NCBI GenBank assembly: GCA_003220495.1
Contig: QHSP01000044.1
Coordinates: 1-54,197, forward strand
Direction of reading: 5' to 3'
Length of the DNA stretch: 54,197 bases
Origin: Candidatus Rokuibacteriota bacterium
GTDB lineage: Bacteria; Methylomirabilota; Methylomirabilia; Rokubacteriales; CSP1-6
The notes below the pieces were generated by a model, which searched no databases, was not told the DNA's origin, and saw only the letters and a list, made by a program, of their open reading frames with translations. Numbering within the stretch: position 1 is the stretch's first letter; each line of letters opens with the position of its first letter. The position numbers and the translations under genes are program-made. This document shows positions 1 to 7,135 of the stretch, in pieces.

Positions 1-111
1 GAACTTAGACGACAGGACAGCGCCAGGGGGTGCCAGGATTACACGTGAAGTCGTGACAGCTTTGGCAAAAGCGAGGCACGAGGCGAGCCGTGCCGCGAGA
101 TCGAGAGCCGG

Positions 112-759
112 CTAGCGAATCGTCGCCGTCAGCGCCATCGTCGTCTCGGTCGCGGTCTGGCTGGCGCGATAGCCAAGGATCCGGCGCGTGAGCTCGTGGG
201 TCTGCGTGGTGGTGCCGCCGAGAACGACCGTGCGGCCGTTGGGCACGATCAGCTCGGTGGACGCCTCGTTGACCTCGATCACCCCGGACTTGTCGGCGGA
301 GAGCCAGCTGATCGTGGGCGTCAACCTCACCTTCACCTGGTTGCCGGGGAGGATCACGGCTCCCACCTTCAGCGAGGTGCCGACGTCCTTGAACTGCAGG
401 CCGGTCGCGACGTAGCCCGCGCCGGTCAGGTAGTCACGATAGAACGTGATCTGGGAATACGGGATCTGGCTGGCGACGAGCAGCATCGATTCGCCGCCGT
501 CCTGGACGATCGTGAACATGCCGGTCGACGTCTGCACGCGCCGCTGGGTGCTGTCCACGCCCACGCGACCCGGGGAGCGCGTACCCCCGCGATCGGTGAT
601 GATGACGCGCCCACTCCCGTCGACCGCATCGCGCTTCTGCGTGCTCGACTGCCGGAAGTCGAAAGCGACCCTCACCTGCTTGCCGCTCTGGGCTCCGGCG
701 TACTCCGACGATCCCATGAGGAGGGCCAGAAGGAACGCGAGAGCACGAACCGCGATCAT
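112..759 (-). CDS. Exported secretin-domain-like protein, stand-alone
   Basis: This 215-residue protein begins with a signal peptide (hydrophobic residues about 5-18, then AGAQS). Its C-terminal 70 residues follow the pattern of the secretin (GspD/PilQ) core: a predicted strand ending in RLTPTISWL, then GVIEVNEASTELIVPNGRTV in spirit, then the VLGGTTT turn. Full secretins exceed 400 residues and carry N0/N1 domains that are absent here, so this is a mini-secretin or a periplasmic relative rather than a full outer-membrane pore. GspA/GspB-type genes occur elsewhere in the window (24.5-26.8 kb), but no other secretion-system gene adjoins it. A -10-like box sits 6 nt before the ATG, which suggests a leaderless transcript. 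Confidence 0.6.
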   Translation of the reverse strand: MIAVRALAFLLALLMGSSEYAGAQSGKQVRVAFDFRQSSTQKRDAVDGSGRVIITDRGGTRSPGRVGVDSTQRRVQTSTGMFTIVQDGGESMLLVASQIPYSQITFYRDYLTGAGYVATGLQFKDVGTSLKVGAVILPGNQVKVRLTPTISWLSADKSGVIEVNEASTELIVPNGRTVVLGGTTTQTHELTRRILGYRASQTATETTMALTATIR

Positions 760-765
760 GTATTC

Positions 766-795
766 AGACTAGCCCCTCGCTCGGCGCGGGGCCAA
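766..795 (-). promoter_or_regulatory. Candidate promoter of the secretin-like gene, leaderless layout
   Basis: On the minus strand TTGGCC (795-790) and TAGTCT (771-766) are 18 nt apart. TAGTCT ends 6 nt before the ATG at 759, so transcription would start at or next to the start codon, and there is no Shine-Dalgarno sequence. The match to the sigma-70 consensus is moderate. Confidence 0.4.
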
Positions 796-835
796 AAAGC
801 TTGAACCTTCGGGCGGTGATTGGCACCCTGCTGCC

Positions 836-2425
836 ATGTCCGTGCTCCGATCCCGGCTCGCTCTCGTCGCGGTGCTGGCGTTCGCGGCGCTGGTGGTCGG
901 GCTCCCGGCGGGACGCGCACCGCTCTGGGATCCGAACGAGGCGCGCTACATGCTGCTGGCGCGCGACATCCTCGATAGCGGGCGCTGGCTGATCCCCGAC
1001 CTGCGCGGCGAGCCGTACCTCAACAAGCCTCAGCTCTTTTTCTGGTCCGTCGCGGTCGCGTCGCTGCCCGGCGGTGAGGTGACGGAGCGGACGGCGGCGC
1101 TCCCGGCGGTCCTGTCCTCGATCGCGACCGTCGCGGCGGTGTTCGCGATCGGCGCCCGGACCTGGGGCGCCGGCGCTGGCGCGATGGCCGCGCTCGTGCT
1201 CGCCTCGACGATCGGCTTCTTCGCGATCGGCCACCACGGCCAGTCGGACGTGATGGTGACGGCGTGGACGTGGTGGGCGCTGTACGGCCTGCTCGCGGCG
1301 CGGCGAGCGGGTTACGCGGCGCTTCCGCTGATCGCCTTCTACGCCTGTGTCGCCGGCGCGATCCTGAGCAAGGGGCCGATGGGCCTGCTCGGGCTCGCGG
1401 CCGGCTTCGCCACAGTCGCGTTCGCCGACGGCTGGCGCGAGATGACCCGGCTGCGGCCCGCCGTCGGGCTCGTGGTCCTCGGCGTGCTGCTGGCGCCCTG
1501 GTACGGCGCCTATCTCGTCCGGCACGGGTCGTCGTTCGTCGACGACACGGTCGTCGGTCACTACGGCAGCTGGGCTTTTCGCCGCGGCGTGCTGGTGCGG
1601 CTCGAAAGCCTCTGGGTCCTGGCGTACGCGTTGCCGTGGACGATCTTTCTCGTCGGCGCGGCCACGTGGTGGCGGCGCCTCCCCGACGCCGAGCGCCGCC
1701 TGATCGCCGCCTGGACGCTCACGATCTGGGTGCTGATCGGCCTGAGCGGAATCCATCGCGCGCGCTACCTGATTCCCATCTACCCGGGCCTGGCGCTCCT
1801 CGTGGGTGAGTTCCTCACTCGGGCCCCCGCGCACGGGGGCGCTCCCGCCCTGCGCCGGGCGCTGCTCGCGTGCGCGGCGCTCGCCGGAGTCGTCGCGGCG
1901 TTCGCGCTCTCGCCCGCGGCGCGGCTGATCGGCGGGGAGGGCCGCCCGTGGGTACCGGACGCACGGTCCGAGATCGCGCTGACCGTGGTGCTGCTCGTGG
2001 GGACGGCCGTGGCCGCGGTCGTGGCCGCGCGCCGGGCAGCCTTCACGCGCGGCGGGCTCGTCGTGGCGCTCGGCGTCGGCGCGATCTTCTTGATCGAGGG
2101 CGCCCGGTACCCGGCGCGGTTCGCGCGGGAGTTCGACGTCCGGCCGATCGCCGCGGCCGCGCAAGCTTTGACGCCGCCCGGCGCCGTGGTCCGGGTGTAC
2201 CCTGACATCTGGCTGACCTACGATTTCTATCTTCGCCGGCCCGTCGTCGAGCTCGATCGCGCGCGCGTCGAGCAGCTTCTCGCGGGCTCGGCAAGCGGGG
2301 CCGTGATCATGTCGAGGAAGTCCTGGACCGGGCTTCAGCCTTTGGCGCACCCGTCGTGGCGCGTCGTCGAAACTCGCCGAGTGGCCAGCGACGAGATGGT
2401 CGTCCTGGGCGGGGGCGGGGCGTGA
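836..2425 (+). CDS. Glycosyltransferase family 39 (ArnT/PMT-like) membrane protein
   Basis: This 529-residue polytopic membrane protein has a short N-terminal helix, then an external loop with DPNEARYMLLARDIL (acidic catalytic-type motif, about residues 32-46) and NKPQLFFW (about 63-70). Both are hallmarks of lipid-linked-sugar transferases of the ArnT/PMT fold. About ten further hydrophobic segments follow, then a soluble tail from about residue 430. The family moves a sugar from a polyprenyl phosphate to lipid A, protein or another glycan on the outer face of the inner membrane. The next gene, a polyprenyl-phosphate glycosyltransferase of the DPM1 type that overlaps by 4 bp, would supply that donor. 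The acceptor and sugar cannot be read from sequence. Confidence 0.85.
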   Translation: MSVLRSRLALVAVLAFAALVVGLPAGRAPLWDPNEARYMLLARDILDSGRWLIPDLRGEPYLNKPQLFFWSVAVASLPGGEVTERTAALPAVLSSIATVAAVFAIGARTWGAGAGAMAALVLASTIGFFAIGHHGQSDVMVTAWTWWALYGLLAARRAGYAALPLIAFYACVAGAILSKGPMGLLGLAAGFATVAFADGWREMTRLRPAVGLVVLGVLLAPWYGAYLVRHGSSFVDDTVVGHYGSWAFRRGVLVRLESLWVLAYALPWTIFLVGAATWWRRLPDAERRLIAAWTLTIWVLIGLSGIHRARYLIPIYPGLALLVGEFLTRAPAHGGAPALRRALLACAALAGVVAAFALSPAARLIGGEGRPWVPDARSEIALTVVLLVGTAVAAVVAARRAAFTRGGLVVALGVGAIFLIEGARYPARFAREFDVRPIAAAAQALTPPGAVVRVYPDIWLTYDFYLRRPVVELDRARVEQLLAGSASGAVIMSRKSWTGLQPLAHPSWRVVETRRVASDEMVVLGGGGA

Positions 2426-3156
2426 AGCCGACCCCGGTCGAGCTCTCGATCGTCCTTCCCGTTTTCAACGAGGCTCAGAGCCTGCCGGTCCTGTGGGAAG
2501 AGCTCCAGGCGGTGCTCAAGACCGTCGAGGATTCGGCCGAGGTGATCGTCGTCGACGACGGATCGACCGATTCGAGCGTCGAATTCGTGAGGCTCCTGCA
2601 GGTGACCGACTCGCGCGTGCGCCTGATCCGGCTCGCGGCCAACCGCGGGCTCTCGTCGGCGCTGGCGGCCGGCCTGCGCGCCGTCCGCGGGCGCGTCGTC
2701 GTCACCCTCGACTCCGACCTACAGTCCGATCCGCGGGACATTCCCCTGCTGCTCGCGCAGCTGGAGCGCTGGGATGCCGCGGTCGGCTGGCGTCAGGCCC
2801 GTCGCGATCCGTGGCTCAAGCGCGTCTCGTCCCGCATCGGCAACAGCGTGCGCAGCGCGGTCCTCGGCGACGAGGTTCGCGACAGCGCGTGCTCGCTCAG
2901 GGCGATGCACCGGCGCTGCGTCGACAGCCTGCAGTTCTTCGACGGCTTTCACCGGTTCGTCCCGGCGCTCCTGCGTCAGGCCGGCCACCGGGTGATCGTG
3001 ATGCCCGTGAATCACCGCCCGCGCCGGTTCGGCGTCTCGCACTACGGTGTCAGGAACCGCGCGTGGCGCGGGGTCGTTGACACATTCGGAGTTCGCTGGC
3101 TCCAGGCGCGGCGGCTCCGTTACGAGGCCCGCGAGGAGCCGCCGGGAACGCCGTGA
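2422..3156 (+). CDS. GT2 glycosyltransferase, DPM1/ArnC-like
   Basis: I place the start at GTG 2422, which overlaps the upstream TGA as GTGA and has a G-rich ribosome site just before it; this gives 244 residues. An in-frame ATG at 2356 would extend the protein by 22 low-complexity Arg/Gly residues inside the upstream gene and is less likely. Visible GT-A motifs are SIVLPVFNE at the N-terminus, VVDDGSTDSS, and TLDSDLQSDP (DxD region). There is no C-terminal membrane anchor. DPM1-type enzymes load a sugar from a nucleotide donor onto polyprenyl phosphate in the cytoplasm. With the preceding GT39 protein this forms a synthesis-and-transfer pair for envelope glycans. Confidence 0.85.
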   Translation: MKPTPVELSIVLPVFNEAQSLPVLWEELQAVLKTVEDSAEVIVVDDGSTDSSVEFVRLLQVTDSRVRLIRLAANRGLSSALAAGLRAVRGRVVVTLDSDLQSDPRDIPLLLAQLERWDAAVGWRQARRDPWLKRVSSRIGNSVRSAVLGDEVRDSACSLRAMHRRCVDSLQFFDGFHRFVPALLRQAGHRVIVMPVNHRPRRFGVSHYGVRNRAWRGVVDTFGVRWLQARRLRYEAREEPPGTP

Positions 3157-3170
3157 CGGCGGCTGGGGCT

Positions 3171-3212
3171 CGCGCCGCCAGCCGTCTCGGGGCTGGGGGC
3201 CCCCCGGCCGAG
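3171..3212 (+). repeat. Dispersed GC-rich element, divergent copy
   Basis: The stretch resembles the 3' half of the element at 16231-16276, sharing GGGGCTGGG, CCCC and CGGCCGAG in the same order. It lies between two convergent genes. This is the weakest of the five copies. Confidence 0.4.
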
Positions 3213-3224
3213 TCGCGACCACAA

Positions 3225-3872
3225 TTACGGACGCCGGGTGGCGATATAGATGACGTGCGGATACGGGAGGAAGTCGAGCATGGCGTGACGCCGCACTTCG
3301 AATCCCGCCGCCCGTAGCGCCGCGTCCAGCTCGTCCCCGCTCCAGTACCTCACGGGTGTCGTCGGCGCCATCAGCTTGTCGAGCGCCCAGGTGAACCAGC
3401 GCTTCGGGGCCGGCCGCGTGTCGACGTCCTTCACGATCAGGATGCCGCCGGGCGCGAGGCACGCGTGGAGCCGGCGGAGAAGCGGGGCCACCGTGTCGGG
3501 CGGAATGTGGTGCACGATGTCGAGCATGTACGCGGCCGCGACCTCTCCGTCGCCCTTGAAGGTCCGCGCGTCGCCTTCTTCGTAGGCGACGTTCTCGATC
3601 GCGAGTCGCGACGCCGCCCGGCGCGCCATCGCGATGCGCCTCGTGTTCAGGTCGAGGCCCCGCACGAAGCGGGCGGGCGCGGTCGCGGCGTAGTAGAGCG
3701 AGAACAGGCCGAAGCCGCAGCCGATGTCGAGCACGGCTCCCGACGCCGGAAGGTACTGGCCGATCTCGTCGAGGAAGCGCTGGCGAAGGATCCAGAACCG
3801 CGCCCAGCAGTAGGCGCGCACGATCGGATCGTCGTAGGCGCGGATGATCCGGCGGATGATGTCAGCGCGCAT
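3225..3872 (-). CDS. Class I SAM-dependent methyltransferase
   Basis: The 215-residue protein has the Rossmann motif I VLDIGCGFGLFSL (about residues 47-59), motif II around GLDLNTRRI, an acidic EEGDARTF (motif III) and a post-motif LAPGGILIVKDVD. It resembles small Methyltransf_11/25 enzymes that methylate lipids, quinone precursors or sugars. The start overlaps the end of the upstream GT39-like gene by 11 bp, so the two are co-transcribed and the acceptor is plausibly a lipid or glycan made by that cluster. No family-specific substrate residues can be recognised. Confidence 0.85.
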   Translation of the reverse strand: MRADIIRRIIRAYDDPIVRAYCWARFWILRQRFLDEIGQYLPASGAVLDIGCGFGLFSLYYAATAPARFVRGLDLNTRRIAMARRAASRLAIENVAYEEGDARTFKGDGEVAAAYMLDIVHHIPPDTVAPLLRRLHACLAPGGILIVKDVDTRPAPKRWFTWALDKLMAPTTPVRYWSGDELDAALRAAGFEVRRHAMLDFLPYPHVIYIATRRP

Positions 3873-5376
3873 ACACGATGTAGCCGTCCCGCCGCCGGTC
3901 GACCCGGTAGCCCGAGAGCCGGCGCCGAAGGCCCGGGAACTCGTTCACCCGCTCGTAGCCCCCGGTGGGCCAGCCGCGCTCGAAGAGCACGACGAACTTC
4001 GGTGGATGGGCGTCGAAGCCCGCGAGGAACTCCTCGCGGAGTCGCTGGATCATCGGCGTCTGCGCGTCGTGGTAGAAGTGAAAGTCGTACATGAACCGCG
4101 TGGGCTGGACGGCGTGGAGCCGCAGCAGCGCGTGGATCCCGGCGTCCGTCGTGTCCAGCACCTGGACGTAATCTCCCGGCGCGATCCGGCCGTCGAGGGC
4201 CGCCACGATTGCGCTCACCCGGCGCTCCTTCGCCGCGATCCACGCGGCGTCGGCCGCCTCCACACCCTTCGCCCCGAGCATCGTCCCGGCCGCGACGATA
4301 CACGCCAGGAGCGGCACTGCCGCGAGGCGGCCGGCGTCGAGGAGCCGCTGCATCTCGGCCAGGAGCGCGACGGCCGCGAACGCCGCGAGCGGATATAGAT
4401 GGTACTCCCAGCCCTTGCCCTGGCCGACGAAGTGGGCGACGCCGTAGCCGAGGCCGATGGCGACGACCGCGTGCCTCGTGGCGAAGCGGCGGCTCGCGAT
4501 GGCGGATCCGATCGAGACCGCCACCCCGGCGGCGATCGGGAGCCACACGTGCCACCGATGGAACGTCCAGCGCTCCGGCCGCCCGAGGCGCGAGTAGAGC
4601 GGCACCAGATAGCCGGCGACGATCTCGTACCACGCCGGCAGGGCGCCCACGACGCCGAGCCAGGCAGCGACGGCCAGCAATGGCACGACGATCGCGGCCG
4701 CGAAGATCACGACCGAAGCGGCGGCCGCGCGAGCCGCAAGACGTCGCGGAGCTGAGGCCCCGGCGTCTGAGGCGAGTCGACGATCGAGTGGCCGGTGGCC
4801 GGTGCGCGCGACGACCGCGACCAGCACGAGCAGCCCCACGGCGAACAGGCCAGCGTGCGGCTTCACGGTGATCCCGGCGCCGAGCGCGAGCCCGCCCCAC
4901 GCGAGGCTCGTCCGTTCGCCGGGACGCTCGGCCCAGCGCGCGACGCCGAGCGCCGCCAGCAGGAGGAACGGACACAGCAGGAAGTCGCGCTGCCCGGTCT
5001 GCCACGCGCCGCCGGCCAGGTGGTACGCCGCGAAGACCAGGCCGGTGCCGGCGGCCGTGAGGCCTCCCCAGGGCGCGGCCAGCGCCGCGGCCGCGAGCGA
5101 CGTCGCGGCGAGCCATGTCAGATCGAAGAGGCGCCACCCGGCATCGCCGGCGCCGAACACGTGCAGCGCCGCCAGATGCAGCAGGTAGACGCCCGGGAAA
5201 TTCATGTCGAAGAGGTCCCGGTACGGAACGGCGCCCTGGCCGATGCGCCAGGCGACGTAGTGCATGAGCGGGGCGTCGTGTATCAGCGGCCAGCCGCGCG
5301 AGCGCCACGCGAGCGCGCCAACCAGCGTGGCGAGGGCGAGGACGACGAGCGCGCCGACGACGGGCGGCCGCTTCAC
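3862..5376 (-). CDS. GT39-family-like polytopic membrane glycosyltransferase
   Basis: I start this at GTG 5376 (VKRPPVVGAL), 13 nt after the stop of the upstream gene. The open frame continues to 5598 but only as Ser/Arg-rich sequence antisense to nothing and inside the neighbour. The result is 504 residues with about ten membrane segments. The first external loop holds IHDAPLMHYVAWRIGQG and YRDLFDMNFPGVYLLH, an arrangement common in PMT_2/GT39 relatives with an acidic pair near the active site. A soluble tail of about 90 residues ends the protein. It probably transfers a sugar from a lipid carrier in the inner membrane. It is the middle gene of a unit running from 5884 to 3225. Confidence 0.75.
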   Translation of the reverse strand: MKRPPVVGALVVLALATLVGALAWRSRGWPLIHDAPLMHYVAWRIGQGAVPYRDLFDMNFPGVYLLHLAALHVFGAGDAGWRLFDLTWLAATSLAAAALAAPWGGLTAAGTGLVFAAYHLAGGAWQTGQRDFLLCPFLLLAALGVARWAERPGERTSLAWGGLALGAGITVKPHAGLFAVGLLVLVAVVARTGHRPLDRRLASDAGASAPRRLAARAAAASVVIFAAAIVVPLLAVAAWLGVVGALPAWYEIVAGYLVPLYSRLGRPERWTFHRWHVWLPIAAGVAVSIGSAIASRRFATRHAVVAIGLGYGVAHFVGQGKGWEYHLYPLAAFAAVALLAEMQRLLDAGRLAAVPLLACIVAAGTMLGAKGVEAADAAWIAAKERRVSAIVAALDGRIAPGDYVQVLDTTDAGIHALLRLHAVQPTRFMYDFHFYHDAQTPMIQRLREEFLAGFDAHPPKFVVLFERGWPTGGYERVNEFPGLRRRLSGYRVDRRRDGYIVYAR

Positions 5377-5389
5377 GCGCTCGGCCGCA

Positions 5390-5884
5390 CTACTCGCGGA
5401 ACTCTTGATCGAGGATCTCGCGGATGAAGCGGTCGATGGAGACGGGATAGAAGCGCACGTCCGGAGTCGTGATGACCCCGGTGTTGATGACCTCGCGCTG
5501 CGACAGTTCCTCGAGGACGCGCTCGAGATGGCCGTGGGCGTCCCGCTCCTGGCGCCGGATCCGGAGCTCCTCGCTCTCGAGCGAGACCCGCGAGGCATAG
5601 CGGAAGCTGAACACGCGCGCGATCAGGCGCCGATCCATCAGCTCGGTCTCGTTGAACATCTCGCCGTAGGTCGGGCCGCCGCCAGCGCCGATGACGAGCC
5701 GGGGCGACACCTTGATGCGGCCGCGAACCTCCACCGACCGGCCGGGCTGGTCGTGCTCTGGTCCCACCAGGATGTAGGGCAGCACGTGATAGCCCGTGAT
5801 GATCCCGGTGAGCGGCTTGCGGACCACCTGCGTCTCGTCGAAGACATGACGCAGGAACTCTAGATCTTGCCAGTCGTCGGCCAT
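5390..5884 (-). CDS. Conserved hypothetical protein, 164 aa
   Basis: This 164-residue soluble protein has no signal peptide or membrane segment and I cannot assign it to a named domain. It contains GYHVLPYILVG, GRIKVSPRLVIG, YGEMFNE, an Arg/Glu-rich helix (ESEELRIRRQE) and an acidic/basic tail RFIREILDQEF. The high content of conserved-looking charged and aromatic residues argues that it is a real protein. It is the first gene of the minus-strand glycosylation unit and lies 21 bp from a divergent zinc-ribbon gene, so both promoters overlap and both messages probably lack leaders. No function is proposed. Confidence 0.75.
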   Translation of the reverse strand: MADDWQDLEFLRHVFDETQVVRKPLTGIITGYHVLPYILVGPEHDQPGRSVEVRGRIKVSPRLVIGAGGGPTYGEMFNETELMDRRLIARVFSFRYASRVSLESEELRIRRQERDAHGHLERVLEELSQREVINTGVITTPDVRFYPVSIDRFIREILDQEFRE

Positions 5885-5896
5885 GCGGGGTAGTGT
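5867..5896 (+). promoter_or_regulatory. Candidate promoter of the small zinc-ribbon gene
   Basis: TTGCCA (5867-5872) and TAGTGT (5891-5896) are separated by 18 nt. The -10 box ends 9 nt before the ATG at 5906, with no ribosome site, implying a leaderless or near-leaderless transcript. The -35 box lies within the coding start of the divergent gene. Confidence 0.45.
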
Positions 5897-5905
5897 ACCA
5901 GCGGC

Positions 5906-6079
5906 ATGGAGCCGCGCCCGAGCCCGCCTCCGACCCTCGTTCGCGCCGACGTCACGCCGTCCGCCTGTGGGAGCCACTGGGTGCATCATTGCGAGCGCTG
6001 CGGCGAGCTGATGGAAGAGCGGCAGTGCAAGATCGTCTGCAAGAACTGTGGACTGTTCAGGGATTGTAGCGATCCCTGA
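5906..6079 (+). CDS. Small zinc-ribbon protein, 57 aa
   Basis: An ATG at 5906 opens 57 codons ending at TGA 6077-6079. The protein holds HCERCGE (C29, C32) and CKIVCKNCGLFRDC (C41, C45, C48, C54), a treble of Cys pairs typical of a zinc ribbon or knuckle, and ends in DCSDP. The N-terminal 20 residues are Pro-rich and probably disordered. Such mini zinc ribbons are usually of unknown function; a nucleic-acid or protein-binding role is only inference. It is divergent from the 164-aa hypothetical and is followed by an aminotransferase remnant. It is below usual gene-calling length but has a matching promoter and a plausible fold. Confidence 0.7.
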   Translation: MEPRPSPPPTLVRADVTPSACGSHWVHHCERCGELMEERQCKIVCKNCGLFRDCSDP

Positions 6080-6110
6080 TTCGCGATCGCTCGAGTCGTC
6101 ACCCACGCTC

Positions 6111-6291
6111 GTGACGTCCGCCTCCGAGCGCGCGTGGGCGGTCTTTCCGGTGGGCTCGTCCGGCGAGTACAACCTGCCCCGCGAGCTCACGATCGTGCTC
6201 GCCCGCGGGGAGGGCGCGACGGTCTGGGGACGCAGACATCCAGCGGTTTCTGGCGGTCGCCCGCGCGACGCTTCGCGACGACTGCCGCTGA
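6111..6291 (+). pseudogene. Internally deleted class III aminotransferase (GSA-aminomutase-like) remnant
   Basis: From GTG 6111 the frame reads ERAWAVFPVGSSGEYNLP and then LARGEGATVW, closely matching the start of glutamate-1-semialdehyde-aminomutase-like transaminases (family pattern: GG.SGEYNLP..., ARGEG..VWDVDG). At 6228/6229 the sense passes to the next frame, which reads DADIQRFLAVARATLRDDCR and stops at TGA 6289-6291; that is the usual C-terminal helix of the same family. Nearly the whole PLP-binding middle (about 370-400 residues) is missing. I infer one large out-of-frame deletion that left both ends of the gene. No function remains. Confidence 0.6.
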
Positions 6292-6303
6292 GCGGCGGTC
6301 GCG

Positions 6304-7131
6304 CTACGGCGCCTCGGGCGGGCGCGGCGTGGGGCCCGGCGCAGCGCCGCCGGGCGCCGGCGACGGATCCACGACGGCGATGCCGTCCATGTCGGGCTCG
6401 AGCTGGAGCGTGTCGGCGATCTTGGTGTAGCTCGAGAACATCTGCGTGACGCCGAGCACCTCCATCACCCCGCGCTCGCCGACGCCGAGACGCCGCATCT
6501 CGCCCAGGTGGAAGGCCGTCCCGAACGCGGAGCGGGTCGTGACCGAGACCGCGAACGCGAGCGCCTCTTTGTGGCGGCGCGTGAGCTGGTTGTCGGCGAA
6601 CACACGCCGGGCGGCGCCCCAGAGGTCGGCCAGGTAGCCCGGGTCGGCCGCCACGCGGCGAAACGCCACCGGCACGTCGGCGCGGTCGTAGAAGGCGCGG
6701 ATCTCGGCGAACACCGCCTGCGCCTCGGCGCTCGGGCTCGCCGGCTCGAGCGCCGCTAGCGGCGAGTCGGCGACGACGTTGAGCGCGTTCGTGACGCCCA
6801 CCAGCAGCGCCGCTTCGTACCAGAGCGCGTCGTCGGCCATGCCCTGCAGCTTCCCGGCTGCAGTGTGGGCGCGTACTCAATAGGCGCAGGCGTTGACGCC
6901 ACTCACGACGGCGGCGACCATCTCCTTCTCGGCCCGGCTCCATTCACCCGGTGTCATGGCACGCTTCATCGCGCGTCCGTGAAAGGCGCCGAACTCCGGG
7001 TCCCACGCCATCACCCGGCTCATCGCCGGCGGCTGGGCGAAGTCGTAGTTGAACCAGGCCTTCGCGACCTCGAAGAGCTTCTGGATTGGCGCGGGATACT
7101 CCGAGGCATCTCGTAGTCTGACCGTCGGCAT
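6304..7131 (-). CDS. AhpD/CMD-like selenoprotein with CxxU motif (internal TGA)
   Basis: Two open stretches in one frame (7131-6880 and 6876-6304) are separated only by TGA at 6879-6877. Read through as selenocysteine, the product is 275 residues. U85 then completes E70-x11-C82-x2-U85-x3-H89, exactly the spacing of the AhpD proton-relay and redox site (E-x11-CxxC-x3-H), with TGA replacing the second Cys codon. A hairpin follows the TGA at 6844-6863. The C-terminal half is a second AhpD-like repeat with E189-x11-S201-x2-G204-x3-H208, so its thiols are lost but Glu and His remain. The likely role is peroxide or thiol redox chemistry in the cytoplasm. It starts 4 bp after the AlkZ-related gene ends. 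The alternative, a broken pseudogene, is less likely given two more such genes in this window. Confidence 0.85.
6844..6863 (-). promoter_or_regulatory. Candidate bacterial SECIS hairpin for the AhpD-like gene
   Basis: On the minus strand, 13 nt after the TGA, a perfect 7-bp stem CTGCAGC/GCTGCAG encloses the loop CGGGAA. The loop guanines lie 22-24 nt after the TGA and at positions 2-4 of the loop, inside the range described for bSECIS elements (loop G about 16-37 nt after UGA). Confidence 0.75.
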
Positions 7132-7135
7132 CGGT

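Noticed and set aside
1-111. Possible gene end or RNA at the left edge
   Set aside because: No frame with protein-like composition, no RNA fold or repeat recognised.
815-835. Sigma-54-like TGGCAC...TGCC before the GT39 gene
   Set aside because: The GG-N10-GC spacing rule is not met.
764-2350. Long minus-strand open frame (528 codons) antisense to the GT39 gene
   Set aside because: Its translation is Arg/Pro/Asp-rich with no domain pattern; it mirrors the codon bias of the real gene. Similar long frames occur antisense to TgpA, the two kinases and the S9 peptidase.
6877-6879. Genome-wide reassignment of TGA
   Set aside because: Many genes here end at TGA with a following gene overlapping (for example at 36123-36125 and 35366-35368), so TGA remains a normal stop.
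6877-7131. 84-aa and 178-aa proteins as two separate genes
   Set aside because: They share one frame, are split by a single TGA at a catalytic Cys position, and the 12 codons between keep the family motif. One recoded gene explains this better.
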